Assembly (NCBI GenBank): GCA_009760885.1
Contig: CM019718.1
Location: 25,270,133-25,334,132 of the forward strand
Origin: Achatina immaculata
Lineage: Eukaryota; Mollusca; Gastropoda; Stylommatophora; Achatinidae
DNA length: 64,000 nt
Reading direction: 5' to 3'
Of the stretch, positions 20,922-32,645 are shown piece after piece. The position numbers and the translations under genes are program-made. Below the pieces are notes generated by a model that saw nothing but the letters and a program-made list of their open reading frames with translations, ran no database searches and had not been told where the DNA came from. Positions within the stretch are counted from its first letter, which is position 1. Every line of letters starts with the position of its first letter.

Positions 20922-21150
20922 AACCAGGTTATCTGTGTGATACAAGAGTCTTTGAGACATAACCATATTATCTGTGTGATACAAGAGTCTTTGAGACATA
21001 ACCATGTTATCTGTGTGATACAAGAGTCTTTGAGACATAACCAGGCTATATGTGCGATACAAGAGTCTTTCAGACATAACCAGGCTATCTGTGTGATACA
21101 AGAGTCTTTGAGACATAATCATGTTATCTGTGTGATACAAGAGTCTTTGC
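20922..21150. repeat. 37-bp minisatellite
   Basis: About six copies of a 37-bp unit containing GTGATACAAGAGTCTTTGAG. It starts about 200 bp upstream of the exon 14 acceptor. Confidence 0.9.
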
Positions 21151-21636
21151 CAAGGGAGACAAACGGCTCCTGATGATGGAGCTTGTGATGAGACTGTTTG
21201 CCTGAAACAACTTCTGGAAAATAAGAGAACCACAGAAGCACAGGCTAAGTTCTATGTGCCCCCCCCCCCCTAATTCCAGGAATTTTATTCAGCATCACCA
21301 ACAAAAGCCAGCTAGTTTTCCTGGTTTAGCGAAGATCTCAACATTAGCACTACGTTTCTTTTGTAATGGTTTATGCATGTTTTTATGCAGCCTCATTAGT
21401 GAGCATTCTGTGTTCAAAATAACGCTAAATATGAGTTTTTTTCTGTCAACAAAATAATACCTGTTGTATATACTTTCTAATGGGAACTGTATCCTTTCAT
21501 ATCAAGAAATTAAAGACATGTGCAGGTATTCCTGCCGGGATATTAATACGGTACAAAAGTTTGTGTTGTTGTTTTTTCTCTAATGTTTCAGTCTGTGTTT
21601 TTCAGTAACTATTTTGTTCATAAAAGATTAAGGGAG
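21151..21636. other. Intronic stretch, nothing recognised
   Basis: Contains a poly-C run at 21,260-21,270. No gene or transposon recognised. Confidence 0.6.
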
Positions 21637-21872
21637 AACCCCATTTCCATGCCATTAAGGCTTACGGGGGATGCGGTGTTAGGCCTGGAATTTCAAGACT
21701 TTAGGCACATCAAAGTGTGATCAGTATCACGCCCTGACCACATTTACCTTCCCAGATTCCTCTGGTACTGACTTTTAGAGACCTTGTTGACCCCGTAACC
21801 TTTCTGGGACTTGAACTTGTTACCGCCGGGTTAGTGGCCCGAACGCCTAACCACTCCTCAAACCAGGCCGCC
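21637..21872 (-). repeat. tRNA-derived SINE, family S1
   Basis: Minus orientation. The tail side has CCCCATTTCCATGCCATTAA and GGGGGATGCGGTGTTAGG; the head near 21,800-21,870 reads on the minus strand as a tRNA-like piece with GTGGTTAGGCGTTCGGG (box A) and AAGTTCAAGTCC (box B). Confidence 0.75.
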
Positions 21873-22085
21873 AATATTGTACATTGTCTTTATTAATTAA
21901 ACACTTAGTTTACTGAAATGTAGTTTTCCTTGTGTGCAAATGTTACCAAATATATAATAATAATTAGAATATAAAAAGAGCCAAAATATAACATATTTTC
22001 TCACTGTGACTACAGCAAGGACACCAAGAACTGACTAAAGAAGAGATACAAAAAAAAATTAAATATGTTAGTCACAGAAGGGTAC

Positions 22086-22266
22086 CTGGTTGAGCCCCGT
22101 TCCTTATAGCCAAGGGGGACCTCTTGACCCGTCTCATGATGTCCTTATAGGATTTGTCAACTTCGATGAATAATTTAGCTTCCACTGGCAGCTGTCGCTG
22201 GATATCTGGAGCGCTGAAGATGGACTCCAGATACAGCCAGGTTCTCTGGCAGGTCAGCCAGGCATC
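22086..22266 (-). CDS. Dynein heavy chain exon 13
   Basis: 181 nt, starts phase 0 and ends phase 1; residues 502-561. Acceptor CTCACATGTTAG, donor GTACCCTTC. Encodes DAWLTCQRTWLYLESIFSAP, DIQRQLPVEAKLFIEVDKS and YKDIMRRVKRSPLAIRNGAQP, an unmistakable axonemal dynein linker block. It joins in frame to exon 12 (LFYKTL) and exon 14 (GLLETF). Confidence 0.96.
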
Positions 22267-22485
22267 CTAACATGTGAGAAAGGGAAGAACTTTATAAATA
22301 TACACTGATAATAGGAGCCTTCATCTGTAGCTTCCATAAGCATGTCCAATGAGAAACAAGAAAAAAAAAAGTGGGGAGGGGGTATTCAACCGAAGGGGCC
22401 TAGAGGTCTTTCCCTGTTTTAAGTTGGGGTTGGAGATGTGGGGAGGGGGGGGGGGAAGGGGTTTTACACCTGCGCTGAAATTTAT

Positions 22486-22742
22486 GTTCAGAGATCCTGT
22501 GTACAAGGCGGTTAACTAATCTGGTGGTTCCGTGTTCAAGTCTCAGCAGTGGAATTATTTTTTTTTTTTGGTACACACCAAAACGGCCCGTGGGCTCCAC
22601 CCAGCCTCTAGAAATGGGTACCAGAGAAATCTGGGAAGATAAATGATGCCAAGCATGGTACTGACCACATCAGACTTTCATGTGCCGAAGGTCTTGGAAA
22701 CATCGGTCTAACACCGTATCCCTAGTACGCCTTTATGGCACG
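22486..22742 (+). repeat. tRNA-derived SINE, family S1
   Basis: Plus orientation copy of the S1 SINE: tRNA-like head with CGTGTTCAAGTCTC (box B), T-rich run, then body CTCTAGAAATGGGTACCAGA and tail CTAACACCGTATCCC. It is the reverse complement of the element at 30,455-30,732. Confidence 0.75.
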
Positions 22743-22849
22743 AAACGGGGATTATACATTTTTTTTTTAACCTGTCCACAAGTCACTGAAATCATACACA
22801 GGGAAGTGCGCTTCTGAGCACAGAAAGGAGTGATGGTGTAAAGAAGAAG

Positions 22850-22952
22850 GACTGGAAGTACTTGTATTGTGACTGAAAGTACTTGTATTGTGACTGAAAG
22901 TACTTGTATTGTGACTGAAAGTACTTGTATTGTGACTGAAAGTACTTGTATT
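22850..22952. repeat. 21-bp minisatellite
   Basis: Five copies of GTACTTGTATTGTGACTGAAA in the intron between exons 12 and 13. Confidence 0.92.
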
Positions 22953-23906
22953 ATGACGATGGCTCCGTGGTACTCCATGGTGATAGCACACAAACGTTTT
23001 TTGTATATAAGCATATAAAGCAAATATAAATACACACAGGGCCGCTGCATTAAAGCCGCGACAACAAATAATTAGACCTTTTTAAAAGTAGTAACAGCTT
23101 TATTAACTGATCGATGAATGATGAATAAAGCTGTTCCTGCGTTTTTGTTTTAAATAAGTTGACTAAAGAATGCAATACTTGGTTGTGACAGTGTTGCTGG
23201 TGGCGCAGTGATGGTGTGTTTCGCTGGTATTGTGGTTACGATATTGTAAACAGGGAATATAATTAATTATAAATGTTACAAATAAGCGCTGTTACAAGGA
23301 TTGCCTGAAGATGGTTTCTATGCACTCGTGAGCGAACCAAGACAGTGAGAACCAGTTAAACCGTAGTGGGATAACAATAACATCCTTAGAACGGACGCAC
23401 CTAAAGGAAACAGGAGTTGAAACCAGGCGATCATTGGAAAACTCAGTGGGAAAGCAAAGAAAGGGAGAAACTACAGGGAAATAACTGAACGAAATGAGCA
23501 CTAAGTACGCCAAGAAATGAAGTATGGATCTGGAAAGACCGGCATATAAATGGAGAAACACTGAAAACTTAACGACGGCACGCGATGAGTGAAGGGTTAG
23601 AGTATTATCCTGGAGACTGTTGCTCTAATGTTACCGGGGGAGATGATTTTACTAGTTAGTTGGTGTTTACTTGTGTTTGTTGTTGACATGAAAGTAAAGA
23701 AACACTGGTTTCTGCATTTTTGTTTGTATGAATATTTTCACAGTGAAACACGTTCGTGTGATTACACCAGTAAAGTGGCTCTGCGTTTGCTGAAGAATGT
23801 AATGAAAGATTCATGCAACTTTATAGCTGAATTATAATTGCTGGATGCACAAGGGATCGAGGGTTATAGAAAAGCGTGATATGCTGTGCATGTCGGCAGA
23901 GACCCT
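22953..23906. other. Intronic stretch, nothing recognised
   Basis: No exon, transposon or array recognised between the 21-bp array and the (GA)n tract. Confidence 0.55.
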
Positions 23907-24172
23907 GAGAGAGGGAGAGAGAGAGAGGGAGAGAGAGAGAGAGAGAGGGAGAGAGAGAGGGAGAGAGAGAGAGGGAGAGAGAGAGGAAGAGAGGGAGGGA
24001 GAGGGAGGGAGAGAGAGAAGAAGGAGAGAGAGAGGGAGAGAGAGGAGAGAGGGAGAGAGAGGAAGAGAGAGAAGGAGAGAGAGGGAGAGAGAGGGGGAGA
24101 GAGAGGGAGAGAGAGGGAGAGAGAGGGGGAGAGAGAGAGGGGGAGGGAGAGAGAGAGGGAGAGAGAGAGCAG
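23907..24172. repeat. (GA)n-rich tract with GGGA interruptions
   Basis: About 265 bp of pure purine on the plus strand. Open frames of Arg/Glu on plus and Ser/Leu/Pro on minus are low-complexity artefacts. A purine tract this long could form triplex DNA; nothing here shows that it does. Confidence 0.95.
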
Positions 24173-24669
24173 GAGATCAGATAGTTATTTCTAATCAATG
24201 AAAACCATGATGATGATGATGATGGGAACAGACAAGTTTTTAATGATTAACACAATTCTTTAAAAGAATGTGCTGTAAGCAATGGCTACTCCGCTACTGT
24301 TTAGCTAGTCTCCGCTTGCATGTCCCTAAACGAAGACGCAGCTTAATCAATAGTTTACCGTATTCTTACAGAAGGTAGCTGACTGGAGACATGAGAACTG
24401 TGGGCATCAGCCGAGCAGGTCATAAACTGAAACGGGCGCCTGGAAACTCTTTTGTTGGCCAAACTGCCTTTAAAAAAGAGGCAGAACATTGGGCCGCAGA
24501 GTAAAAGCCATAAAAGTATATTGTACTCACAGTTTTTAGTATATTAAGGCAAACAAAATGTTCACGTAATAGTCAGTCCCATGAATGTGTGATTAGGTCA
24601 ATCTCAAACGGGGATTCTCATACGAAATAATGCAATGTTTAAAGGACAAACTTGACATGGTTTTAGTAC
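24173..24669. other. Intronic stretch, nothing recognised
   Basis: A short (GAT)n run at 24,207-24,224. Otherwise no feature recognised. Confidence 0.6.
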
Positions 24670-24882
24670 CAGGGTTTTATAAAACAGCGCCAGGTTAGCT
24701 GCCCACTCGTCAACCTTTGGCTTGATGGGCCCCACGTGTCGCGATGCCTGGATGGTTTGGATGTTGATATTGCTGTCGTCAAGCAGCTGCTGGATGTCGT
24801 CGGTGTTGCCTAGGATGTAGACATCCTTGTAGTCCTTGTAGCTCATCACGTTGAACTCCACCGTCTTCCACGAGTCCACAAC
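24670..24882 (-). CDS. Dynein heavy chain exon 12
   Basis: 213 nt, 71 residues (431-501), phase 0 at both ends. Acceptor CTATTTTCAG, donor GTACTAAAA (weak). Encodes VVDSWKTVEFNVMSYKDYKD, VYILGNTDDIQQLLDDSNIN and KVDEWAANLALFYKTL, the linker block that precedes the WLTCQR motif of exon 13 in axonemal heavy chains. Confidence 0.95.
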
Positions 24883-25068
24883 CTGAAAATAGCGTGAGTA
24901 CACAACCTGACAATAGTGCATTGAGTACTATGACCAGTATAAAGCGTCTCTGAATTTTGAGCAACATGGCCAGTATAAAGTGTCTTCACTTACTGGTGTT
25001 ATCTTATAAGAACGAAGTCTTATAACTTTGGTCTTGGAGACCAACTAAGAAGATGTTACTTTACTTTC

Positions 25069-25310
25069 TTACTTTATCCTTCCTCTTGTATCGTGAGGTA
25101 TTGACGTTTTCGTTTGTTTGTTTGTTTGTTTTTTTTTTGGCCATTTGAGTGGCCTATGATGTTCATGTCGTAATTCGTGAGTGTTTCTATAACTCCATCT
25201 ATCCATCTTTTCTCGGGATCGTCCTCTTGATCGGTGTCCTGTAGTTCTTTTGTTGAAAGCCCTCTTGACTGGTTGTATGTGCGACATTCTGATTAAGTAG
25301 CCAAACCACT
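25069..25310 (-). pseudogene. Family-5 retroelement C-terminal fragment
   Basis: Minus strand RMSHIQPVKRAFNKRTTG and RGRSREKMDRW, resembling the GRRSRGRPRKRW C-terminal motif of endonuclease/reverse-transcriptase elements. Short and isolated. Confidence 0.55.
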
Positions 25311-26068
25311 TAGTTCTTTGTTTCTATATGTATTGTAGGCATGGCATAGCATGAACATGAAGATTCACACGTTGATGTTTCTCAGCCAGAAATGAGCACT
25401 AAACATTGCACAGCCGGGGAGCAACTAAGGCCACTTTCGTCTCTGTCGTTAGCTTTAACACAATTTAGATCTCTGAGAGTTTGGTAGTAAACGGGTTGCT
25501 AGCAGTGGAACTTGTAGGGGGGCGTGGAACAAGCACATAATTCTTCAGATTATCTGAGACGTAGGCTCTTCTTCATACAGTCTTTTTCAGTTATTCTAGT
25601 CATTTAAATTTCTAGTGTCATGAAGGAGAGGATTACGAATTGTAGGAACGAGAGGATTAAGGAATGTAGGAAAGAGAGGGTTAAAGAAGGTAGGAAAGAG
25701 AGGGTTAAGGATGGTAAAGAGGCGGGGAAACCCCGGATGATATCTTTAACGTGGGGGGGGGGACTGGCTGAAATAATATCAACGTGGCTTCTAGAAGTAA
25801 ATGTCGCCGGATCTGCCTCAGATCCCCACCGCTTTTACTTGTCACGTGTCTCCCTGCAGAGCGCCTCCAGCTGTGCTGAGACCACCTGTCGCATGAGACC
25901 TCAACGCCTGTGCACGTGCTTGCAGGTGTAGTGAGATATCATGCTTCACGTGAGATTTTTGACACTTGCAACAAAGGTAACAGATTTAAGTTCTACGCCA
26001 TGATAAGAAGACAAATACTTGTAAGACGGCGTCTTTTCTTTTGTCTTTATAAACACAAAGAAAGCCTT
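25311..26068. other. Intronic stretch, nothing recognised
   Basis: A few imperfect 15-18 bp repeats at 25,625-25,715 (AGGAAAGAGAGGGTTAA). No exon or transposon recognised. Confidence 0.55.
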
Positions 26069-26118
26069 AAAAAAAACCAAAACAAAACAAAGCAAAACAA
26101 AACCAAAAACAAACATGA
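26069..26118. repeat. (CAAAA)n tract near exon 11 donor
   Basis: A- and CAAAA-rich tract ending about 20 bp beyond the exon 11 donor. Confidence 0.7.
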
Positions 26119-26138
26119 AATCAGAAGTTCCAGCAGAC

Positions 26139-26348
26139 CTTTTTCAGAATAGCTTCCAGGGCGGCTTGTGAGGAAGCCATGCCTGAAATCTCCTGCATGG
26201 CTTCCGCCTTCCTGAAGGCGTTGATCTCCACCAAGAGCCCCAGGGTAAGAGGCTCCTCCGGAGTGAATTTGTAGTTCAGGGCGTCCTGTATGAGGTCCCA
26301 GTGTCGCCTCTTCAGATGTGGGTTTCTCATGTCCGTGATCACTTGCAG
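26139..26348 (-). CDS. Dynein heavy chain exon 11
   Basis: 210 nt, 70 residues (361-430), phase 0 at both ends. Acceptor CTCCCAAACAG, donor GTCTGCTGG. Encodes ITDMRNPHLKRRHWDLIQDA, EEPLTLGLLVEI and MASSQAALEAILKK, the linker start typical of all dynein heavy chains (LRNP..RHW and ASxEAxLE motifs). Confidence 0.96.
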
Positions 26349-27341
26349 CTGTTTGGGAGAGGTCGCACAGCGGTCATTACAAAGATTTTTATATACATGT
26401 TAGTTTTTGTTCTTCTGTCTGGTGTTACTGCAGCCCTAGCGCCATATTTTTTTGTATAGGGCTACCTTATGCCTAATATTCGCCTGCCAATCATTCACTG
26501 ACTGTTCGTGGGTAATTTACTGTGTCCGGCCGTTTGTCTTCAGAAGCAGTTGGTCCTCATTATAGTTTGCCGAGTCTATATCAATACGTTATGATACTTC
26601 GACTAGGATCATGTTGTTTGGTTCTGAAGTGTATATTAACGAATTGAAGTGTTCCCTGATTAATACTGTCTTATAATTCTGCTAATTGAATCGGTGATTC
26701 TGAATTTATACATTGTCTTTCGCGTTTTGATTATATTGCTGGACTTTGAATGGTGGAGATTGTCACGTATAGCGGCACACTTTGGCCGTTTAAATGTTAT
26801 CAACCTAATACACGTTCATACAGTATTCTTAACAGGTAATAACTGTGAGATATTATCTTTCTCCGTTGTCAATTTTTAATTCATGAGCCCACGCTACTTC
26901 TTCTTCTGTTTGTTCACTTCACAAGTTCAGAATATCACTAAACGTGATATATATGGTTCACCACAAGACTGAAATCTTAAGACACATAGTTACTAGAAAA
27001 TTCAGATGTTTCGTTCCTGAATCACATTATAGTTCACCTTTAATGCTCACCAAACGAAACTCACAAGTATCAGATTGAGACATCTCCGAAAGTATTTTAC
27101 GCGAAGTTCCAAAAATATCAAATCTTCTGCATTCCTCACGCAGTACTAAAAATCACTTGCTAACTTGAAACACATCTTCTGTCTGTCCTGAACTAATACT
27201 GGTTCTAACTGCTTCTCTATCTCCTGAAAATCTGTTTTATCTACTCGTCCATCTATTCTATATGTCGTTGCTCTCCTATCTATCATTTTCTGTCCTCCGT
27301 CTTCTCTTTCTTTTTTTTCCAAACTGGATGCCTAGTTTATA
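26349..27341. other. Intronic stretch, nothing recognised
   Basis: No feature recognised up to the mariner left end. Confidence 0.55.
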
Positions 27342-28634
27342 TGAGAGTTGATTGATAAGTTTGTGGCCTAAGGTACAAATACTTGAAACACACAGCTGAT
27401 ATTAGGCGCATTTGTAGATCAGGTTAATGTAAGAGTAAACACAAAGTTTCAAGACATTAAATGCAACCAATTTTTTTTACAAGCTACTGAAGTCTTATTA
27501 AGGGGTGGCAGAAATAGAGAAAATGGATAAAACTTCTCATCGAGCAGTCATTCGCTACCTCTGCAGCAAGGGCTTATCATCCAAGCATGAGGATATGGTG
27601 GAGACTCTAGGGGAGAGTGCCCCTTCTTACAGCACAGTGAAGAAATGGGCAGTTCATTTCAAACATGGAAGGGAGAGTCTGGAAGATGATCCCCGTCCAG
27701 GAAGACCAAGAACGGTAACCACCGATGAAACCACCGGCAGAATCCATGACATGATAATGAAGAATCGACGACTAACTGAGTGGTACATTGCTACTGAGTT
27801 GGGCATCCCCCAGGAACGTGTTCATGCCATTATTCGTAATGATCTTCAAATGACAAAGCTCTCTGCTCGATGGTTACCGAAACTTCTTGGAGCTGATCAC
27901 AAACGACAGCGTCTCAACATATCAAGAGACAATCTTGGCCATTTTTCTGCAGATCCTGAAAAGTTTCTTCAGCAATTTGTGACTATGGATGAGAATTGGG
28001 TTCATAATTTTCAACCAGAAACCAAAGAACAGTCACAGCCGTGGAATCATCATGGATCCCCACCTCCAAAGAAAGCAAGGGTGGTTCTGTCTGCAGGCAA
28101 AGTGATGGCTTCCATCTTTTGGGATTCAGAAGGTGTGCTATTGGTAGACTATCTTCAAAAGGCCAGAACGGTCACCAGAGCCTATTACGCTAATCTTGTG
28201 AAGCAACTGCGGGTCAAGTTGAAGGAAAAGCGTCGAGGGAAATTGACGAGAGGAGTTATCTTTCAGCAAGACAATGCTCCAGTTCACATGTCGGCGATGG
28301 CAATGGCTGCCATTCATGAATGCGGCTTCCAACTTCTTGAACATCCTCCTTATTCCCCAGATTTGGTCCCTTCGGACTATTACCTGCTTATCAAACTCAA
28401 AAAAAGCTCAGTGGTGGCAAATATGCTTCAGACGATTACGCTATTTATGTTGTAGACCACTTTCTACTAGCATAAGATGCTGACTTTTACAAAGAAGGAA
28501 TCCGTATGCTCCAGGATCGCTGGACTAAGTGCATAAACTTGCAAGGGGGCTATGATGAGAAATAACCGAAAAAAGTTGTTTGTCCACAAATAATCAGTTG
28601 TACCTTATGCCGAGAACTAAGCAATCGCTTCTCG
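27342..28634 (+). mobile_element. Mariner element, complete ends
   Basis: 1,293 bp bounded by imperfect inverted repeats: left TGAGAGTTGATTGATAAG... and right, read in reverse, CGAGAAGCGATTGCTTAG..., both running into AAGGTAC. A TA target duplication sits at each side (27,340-27,341 and 28,635-28,636). Length is normal for a mariner. Lies in the intron between exons 10 and 11 and is transcribed opposite to the dynein gene. Confidence 0.92.
27505..28455 (+). pseudogene. Mariner transposase, C-terminus frameshifted
   Basis: Cut-and-paste DNA transposase. The N-terminal helix-turn-helix region (residues 15-110, with PSYSTVKKWAVHF and DDPRPGRPRT) binds the inverted repeats. The DD34D catalytic triad is complete: D162 in VTMDENWVHN, D256 in FQQDNAPVH, D291 in PYSPDLVPSDYYL. 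About residue 297 (near 28,395-28,410) a frameshift in an A-rich run diverts the frame, and it stops at 28,455. In the other frame the expected mariner end (KYASDDYAIY, then RMLQDRWTKCINLQG) continues to about 28,560 with one stop. So the catalytic core is intact but the last 45 or so residues are broken. Related to the transposase part of vertebrate SETMAR, but there is no SET domain here. Confidence 0.93.
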
Positions 28635-28636
28635 TA

Positions 28637-29638
28637 TGTCGCAAGTCAGTTATTCCAAAGCACACATCTGTAAAACTTTATATTGGTCAGCTAGTTGACT
28701 ACATATTGGTTGGGCTTCGAGATAAGGCGGTCCACTCCCTACGGTCATCTTACTGGCTGTACTATTCATGTGTGCAAACTGCGTCCTAAGATTAGCAAAT
28801 ATGCCTCGCCTGACAGTAAGTCAGTTGCGTCAAATCCGTCTATTTAATTTTCTCGCGTGGGTAAACACTCCGTATCCAGTATCAGCTGTTTACGATATTG
28901 TAGGGGATATCTGTTTACACAGTGTCTATCTGTTTGTCTTCATATTATTGATTTAACCATTCACTTTAATCGCGTTATGGCTATTATAATCTATGTGTAT
29001 TTCTTTACTCTGCCTTTTTCTCAGCTTCATTATGTCTAGTCTTTCTAAGTATCTACTTAATTCTATCGTAATACTACTAATACCGTGGGAGTGTTCCTCT
29101 CCCATCGGTTCTCAAATTTTCCATCGTTTCTTACCTACTTTCTACTTATCAATAATAATTATAACTATAATAAAATGTTAATAATAAGAATAATATTAAT
29201 AACATTAATAATAATAATAATAATAGTACTATTCTACTTTACAAGACTACAATAATACTACAATCATAACTTACAAGGCACTTTGCTACATACCGCTCCT
29301 TGTTTTAATCATATTGTTAACATTTTGACTCTAAAAAAATAGTAAAGTGCCTTGTAACTACCATACTATCAAAATATGTTTCCATCTGAACAACAACAAT
29401 GCCAAACAAAAATCACTTTGCAATCACCTCCCCTTGTTTTAGGACAATGTTAAAGATAAGCCATACCGACTACATCGTCTAATTACGCATATGTTAACAA
29501 TATTTCCTCAGTATCATCCTTCATAATCATCATACAAAAGAAAAAAAACTTTATGTAAGACAATATTCACAGGTTGTTCAAAAACATGCCTATGAAACAT
29601 TAACTCATAATTATTTTTCTGTCAGTGCATATTTTTAA
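28637..29638. other. AT-rich intronic stretch
   Basis: Contains a (TAA)n-rich patch at 29,150-29,230. No gene recognised. Confidence 0.6.
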
Positions 29639-29639
29639 T

Positions 29640-29760
29640 CTAAGCGATTTCACTTGATGAGCAGCAGGCCATCTTGCTCACAACCGAGAGGCCTACAGGA
29701 GTGCTGTTTGGGAGGCAAAGTTCCGCAAAGGGACATGCAAATGAATGAATGAATGAAAGC
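29640..29760 (+). pseudogene. Family-2 retroelement 3' tail
   Basis: Plus strand piece equivalent to HLAHNREAYRSAVWEAKF with a (GAAT)n tail at 29,740-29,757. A very short 5'-truncated insertion. Confidence 0.75.
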
Positions 29761-30109
29761 GATTTCACCAAAAATGCATTCTTTCTAATGATAAAAAATA
29801 ATGTCAGAACGATATGTAGACTCGATCTCAAAACAAAACACATCTCTGACCTTGTGGTGGATTTACATGAGCTAACTTTCCATAGCCCATGCTCAGTTGA
29901 AGCAAATGGATGTAACACACACATATTCCATAACACACACTCAGTGTGAAGAATGTGATATATCTGATGGTCACTTAACTGACTCTTTGAACATACGAAC
30001 ATTCCCCAAAATTTTCTCCGTGAGATTCCTCTCCCACCGGTTCTCATATTTTCCATCGTTTCTTACCTACTTTCTGCTTATCAAGAATAATCACAGCTAT
30101 AATAAAAAA

Positions 30110-30260
30110 TCATGGAGAAGAACAACAGAAAGGATGTTGAGCAATAGAGAGCTCACCTAGGCAAGAGCAGAAAAAAAGGCGAAGGACAGGCATTTATGGA
30201 AAACCCTTGCGGAAGCCCCATGTGCCCTGGGCACTTAAGGTTCAGAGAGAGAGAGATAAT
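30110..30260 (+). pseudogene. Family-3 retroelement 3' tail
   Basis: Plus strand piece equivalent to RRTTERMLSNRELT and GKPLRKPHVPWALK, followed by a short (GA)n. Same family as 37.4 and 54.5 kb. Confidence 0.8.
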
Positions 30261-30379
30261 AAAAAATATAATAATCATATCCTAGTTTACAAGGCTATAA
30301 TAAAACTTTAAACATAACTTACAAGGCAATATGTTACACTAGTTGGTGATGGGTCGTATTTTAAACAATTTAGAGAAAC

Positions 30380-30448
30380 AGATCATCATCATCATCATCA
30401 TCAAATAATAATAATAATAATAAAAATAATAATAATAATAATAAAACA
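30380..30448. repeat. (TCA)n and (TAA)n microsatellites
   Basis: Trinucleotide runs flanking the left end of the S1 SINE. Confidence 0.9.
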
Positions 30449-30454
30449 GGTTTA

Positions 30455-30732
30455 AAATCCCCATTTCCATGCCATTAAGTCATATTGGGGATACGGGGTT
30501 AGGCCCGTATTTTGAAGATCTTCGGCAGATGAAAGTCTGGTGTGGCCAGTATCACGGCCTGGCCAGCATTTACCTTCCCAGATTTCTCTGGTACCCGTTT
30601 CTAGAGGCCGGGTGGACCCCGGGGCCTTTCTGGTGTGTACCAGAAAAAAAAATCCCCACTGCTTGGACTTGAACCCGGCACCACCGGATTAGTGGATGAA
30701 ACGCCTACTCGCTCGGCCAACGAGACCACCAA
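30455..30732 (-). repeat. tRNA-derived SINE, family S1, near full length
   Basis: Read on the minus strand: tRNA-like head (GTTGGCCGAGCGAGTAGGCG as box A, GGGTTCAAGTCC as box B, as in Ser/Leu-type tRNAs), body with the GGTACCAGAGAAATCTGG motif (reverse of 30,575-30,600), tail with CTAACCCCGTATCCCC. The best copy of S1 in the window. Confidence 0.82.
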
Positions 30733-31164
30733 TAATAATAATAATATGCCTTGATAATAATTTTTGTCAGCATCATCGTCATAATCATATTCTGCATGAG
30801 CATGTAATACCGCAGTTGAAGGCGAATTCGCCTCTGGGGGTTGACGAGCTCCTGTGTTGACAACCCTCGTCCTGATCCAGGAAAGGAAGACTGGATACAG
30901 GTCAAAACTAACAGGATACAGACTAGAAGAAGTCTTCCTTTAGTCTACATCCCGAGCATTTTTTTAAATTTATAGGGATATGGATAATTAGTCGAAGAAG
31001 AAGAAGAAGAAGGAGAGCAATGAACTACTCTCTTCAAAGACTTCAGAGAAGCAAACCTGGGCACAGGAAAGGAGATTGGGTGGAGACCTATGGGGACAGG
31101 CACCAAGAGTTTCTGCTGACGATGAGATGCACAGAATCCCCTTTGGCTAGATTTGCTGGGGTCT
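30733..31164. other. Intronic stretch, nothing recognised
   Basis: (AAT)n just after the SINE and (GAA)n at 30,997-31,012. No exon recognised. Confidence 0.6.
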
Positions 31165-31465
31165 GATTGCTGAGTTCTCTTTGTCTAGATTGCTGAACAC
31201 TGTTTATCTAGATTGCTGAACTCTGTTTATCTAGATTGATGATCTCTCTTTGCCTAGGTTGCTGAATTCTCTTTATTTAGATTGCTGATCTCTCTTTGTC
31301 TAGATTGGTGAATTCTCTTCGTCTAGATTGCTGATCTCTCTTTGTCTAGATTGGTGAATTCTCTTCGTCTAGATTGCTGATCTCTCTTTGTCTAGATTGC
31401 TGATCTCTCTTTGTCTAGATTGCTGATCTCTCTTTGTCTAGATTGCTGATCTATCTTTGTCCAGA
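31165..31465. repeat. 23-bp minisatellite near exon 10 donor
   Basis: About twelve copies of a 23-bp unit (GATTGCTGATCTCTCTTTGTC plus TA). It ends about 48 bp beyond the exon 10 donor. Confidence 0.92.
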
Positions 31466-31512
31466 TTGCCGAGCTCATGAAACTGAACGCAAAAGAAGAA
31501 GACAGAACTTAC

Positions 31513-31656
31513 CCTATCTTTCATTACATCGACCTTCTTCTTCAACACGCCAACAACGTCATTCTGTGGCAGACCTTTCTCAAGAGTTTGTATCGTCTTC
31601 AGGTACTTCATCGTTGTCATGGTAACTTCTTCCGGATCCAGCGTATTGAAGTCCGC
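31513..31656 (-). CDS. Dynein heavy chain exon 10
   Basis: 144 nt, 48 residues (313-360), phase 0 at both ends. Acceptor TTTCCCATCTCAG, donor GTAAGTTC. Encodes ADFNTLDPEEVTMTTMKYLK, TIQTLEKGLPQNDVVGVLK and KKVDVMKDR, the well-known LEKGLPPNxVVxxLKxKV motif of axonemal chains. Confidence 0.96.
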
Positions 31657-32318
31657 CTGAGATGGGAAAAGAAAGAGCCACACTAGAGTCACTGAACGGT
31701 ACTTTCGTGATGTTGTTACGTAGTTCATTTGTTGACTATGTTTTAACATAGCGGCTCAGGGTAAGTCACGCCCCAGTAATTAATGCTAAGGACATTCATG
31801 AGCTATGGCGCTTCCTTCAACGGCCACGAAGCTGATGCAGATTTAAAACCAGTGTTTCCCAAGCTTGTTCGGGGCTGCCGCCCTCATCACGCATCATCAT
31901 CCCTTAGTAACTACCAGTACAATGACCTACCGAACTAGGACATGCCTTACACAACTAAAAACTTAAGATGGCAGACCAATATGAAGGAGTATGTTTACAG
32001 CTCACCTACTGCATTTTTTCTCACCTTTTGATGGTGGTGGATGAGTTTCCTGTAGTGACTCAGTTTTTCTCAATATCAGGTTGAGAAGTACTGAAGAAGG
32101 AAGGGTATTACAGTCCCAGCCTCCTTCTTTGTTTTTTCTCAGAGCCCTCCTATTACCCCCTTTTTCTTCCCCTGATCTCTCCCCCCCCCCCCCTCGCCCT
32201 TACCAAAGCCCATAGGGAGGCGTTATCGTCCACTTTGGGAAACACTGGATTAATCTGAGGTTCATTCGCCGCCGACTAATAGATTTCGAAAGCTGCAGCC
32301 TACAGGGTTGACCTAGAT
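31657..32318. other. Intronic stretch, nothing recognised
   Basis: Poly-C run near 32,182-32,193. No feature recognised. Confidence 0.6.
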
Positions 32319-32645
32319 TCATTACGTTACATTCTAATTTGATTCATTACGTTACATTCTAACTAGATTCATTACGTTTACATTCTAACTAGATTCATTA
32401 CGTTACATTCTAACTAGATTCATTACGTTTACATTCTAACTAGATTCATTACGTTACATTCTAACTTGATTCATTACGTTACATTCTAACTAGATTCATT
32501 ACGTTTACATTCTAACTAGATTCATTACGTTACATTCTAACTTGATTCATTACGTTACATTCTAACTAGATTCATTACGTTTACATTCTAACTAGATTCA
32601 TTACGTTACATTCTAACTAGATTCATTACGTTACATTCTAACTTG
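32319..32645. repeat. 25/26-bp minisatellite
   Basis: About thirteen copies of TAGATTCATTACGTTACATT followed by CTAAC, alternating in 25- and 26-bp forms (GTTAC versus GTTTAC). Confidence 0.92.

Noticed and set aside
23821..24201. Arg/Glu-rich and Ser/Pro/Leu-rich frames
   Set aside because: Pure (GA)n low-complexity sequence with both strands open.
27505..28455. SETMAR-like host gene
   Set aside because: Only the transposase is present, inside intact mariner ends with TA duplications, and with a frameshifted end; no SET domain exon is nearby.
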